Positions 35,252-36,318 of a stretch of DNA of 36,318 nt are shown here, one piece after another. Source of the DNA: a candidate division TA06 bacterium SM23_40 (GTDB lineage Bacteria; LJUI01; SM1-40); NCBI GenBank assembly GCA_001303705.1, contig LJUI01000030.1, positions 1 to 36,318 on the forward strand. The letters run 5' to 3'. Each line of letters starts with the position of its first letter. Positions within the stretch are counted from its first letter, which is position 1. Both the position numbers and the translations under genes were made by a program. Below the pieces are notes generated by a model. It saw nothing but the letters and a program-made list of their open reading frames with translations, did not search any database and was not told where the DNA came from.

Positions 35252-36318
35252 TTACCAGAAAGACACAGTGAACTCCGTACTCTCCTCATCGATCAGATCA
35301 TCCGGAGGCGTGCCGATCTTCACCGTATAGATGTACGTGCCGGTGGGAGCATTGAACGGAACCGTGTGGCAGATGTGGATGGCTTTGGTCTGGTGGGGAG
35401 ACACACAGATGTAGGTCGGCCCCGCGACGGGATTCCCCGGATATGAGTTTCCGTTCGGCAGCGTCACATCGGCTATCCCATAGAAGCACTGCTGCGTGCC
35501 CGTGTGGGTTGTCACGGTTGCCGTATAGCAGAAATCGCTGCCGAGGTGGATGTTGACCGAATCAGGATCGATGTGGACCGTGGCAGGACGCTGCGCGAAG
35601 GCCGGCGCAGCGAGCTTCGCGGACTGCAGCACCTCCCTCTCTTCGTCTTTTTGGAGGAATAGAACGGTCTCGCAGTTGTCCCAGACCCAGGCCGGATCGA
35701 CCGTGAAATACCAGGACATCTCGACCGTGTCGCCGGGTTGAGTTGTGATCGGCGTTCCGGATGGCCCGGGTACCATATCTCGCATGGTCTGGTGATGCCA
35801 GAGCATCTGGTTCGGAGCGGGCCAGTAAATATTCGACTCGGTAACGACACAGCGTACGACCAGGGCGGGCCACGGGATGGCCTGGGTAATGATGATCTTC
35901 GCCTTCAGCCGGCCGGTATCGCCCCCCATGCTCCCATCAAGGTGAATTTCGAAGAGGCTCGGCACGCTCTCGCGATTCGTAATCATCCCGTCCCAGTAAC
36001 TATGCGATGCGCCTGCGGGGGAGCCGTCGATCCAGAAGTACGGCACGTACCCGGGATCGTAGTAGTTGGTGCGTGCGGTGTTCTCAATGATGTTTGCCTG
36101 GTAGAAGGGATCAGCCGACGAAGGCCACCACGTGTGGTAGCGGATTAGTGCCAGAGTTGCGCTGTGTTCGATCGCCAGGGTGTCGAGCTTCAGATTTGCC
36201 GGCCGGCAGGGACCACAACTCGTGTTGGTGAAGAGCTCTCCCAGAACGATCCTCTGTGTAGCCATCGAGCTGGTTGCGACCGCGAAGAGGCTCAGTACAA
36301 CGATCGCAACGACAGAAT
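35252..36318 (-). CDS. Omp28-like secreted protein with CGPC thioredoxin-like motif (5'-truncated by window edge)
   Basis: VLGELFTNTSCGPCRPANLKLDTLAIEHSATLALIRYHTWWPSSADPFY. The frame stays open upstream of the listed Met to the window end (SVVAIVVLSLFAVATSSMATQR, signal-peptide-like), so the true start lies outside. Confidence 0.8.
   Translation of the reverse strand, partial: SVVAIVVLSLFAVATSSMATQRIVLGELFTNTSCGPCRPANLKLDTLAIEHSATLALIRYHTWWPSSADPFYQANIIENTARTNYYDPGYVPYFWIDGSPAGASHSYWDGMITNRESVPSLFEIHLDGSMGGDTGRLKAKIIITQAIPWPALVVRCVVTESNIYWPAPNQMLWHHQTMRDMVPGPSGTPITTQPGDTVEMSWYFTVDPAWVWDNCETVLFLQKDEEREVLQSAKLAAPAFAQRPATVHIDPDSVNIHLGSDFCYTATVTTHTGTQQCFYGIADVTLPNGNSYPGNPVAGPTYICVSPHQTKAIHICHTVPFNAPTGTYIYTVKIGTPPDDLIDEESTEFTVSFW

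Overview
High-GC, gene-dense bacterial chromosome window, almost entirely + strand. Style and gene content (PorV/FadL-like barrels, helix-hairpin-helix barrel protein, Omp28-like protein) suggest an uncultivated Gram-negative FCB-like lineage; the taxon is inference only. Most of the window is recognisable housekeeping: uvrA, gcvT, gcvPA, HDAC-family deacetylase, polX, two AmrS/PflA-like radical SAM proteins, DUF488, M23 peptidase, ABC-class ATPase (PF09818-like), holA, leuS, tRNA-Arg(ACG), tadA, tRNA-Ser(CGA), leuD-like, isocitrate/isopropylmalate dehydrogenase-like, and outer-membrane proteins. The best candidate for an undescribed system is a cysteine-rich envelope cluster at about 1.75-7.86 kb. 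It starts with its own sigma70-like promoter and encodes a small exported Cys-rich protein, a tandem double NosL-like lipoprotein, a Cys-bearing anchored small protein, a MacB/FtsX-type permease plus ATPase, a polytopic membrane protein with CC and CxxC motifs, and a lipoprotein with a CGGACSVC motif. Other notable signals are a degenerate 17-bp tandem array (about 15 units) between two outer-membrane protein genes, a likely 1-nt frameshift in the ABC-class ATPase, a disrupted ICMT-like methyltransferase, a duplicated leuD 3' end upstream of the dehydrogenase gene, and tadA lying directly next to its substrate tRNA-Arg(ACG). All family calls come from reading motifs by eye; no database search was run.
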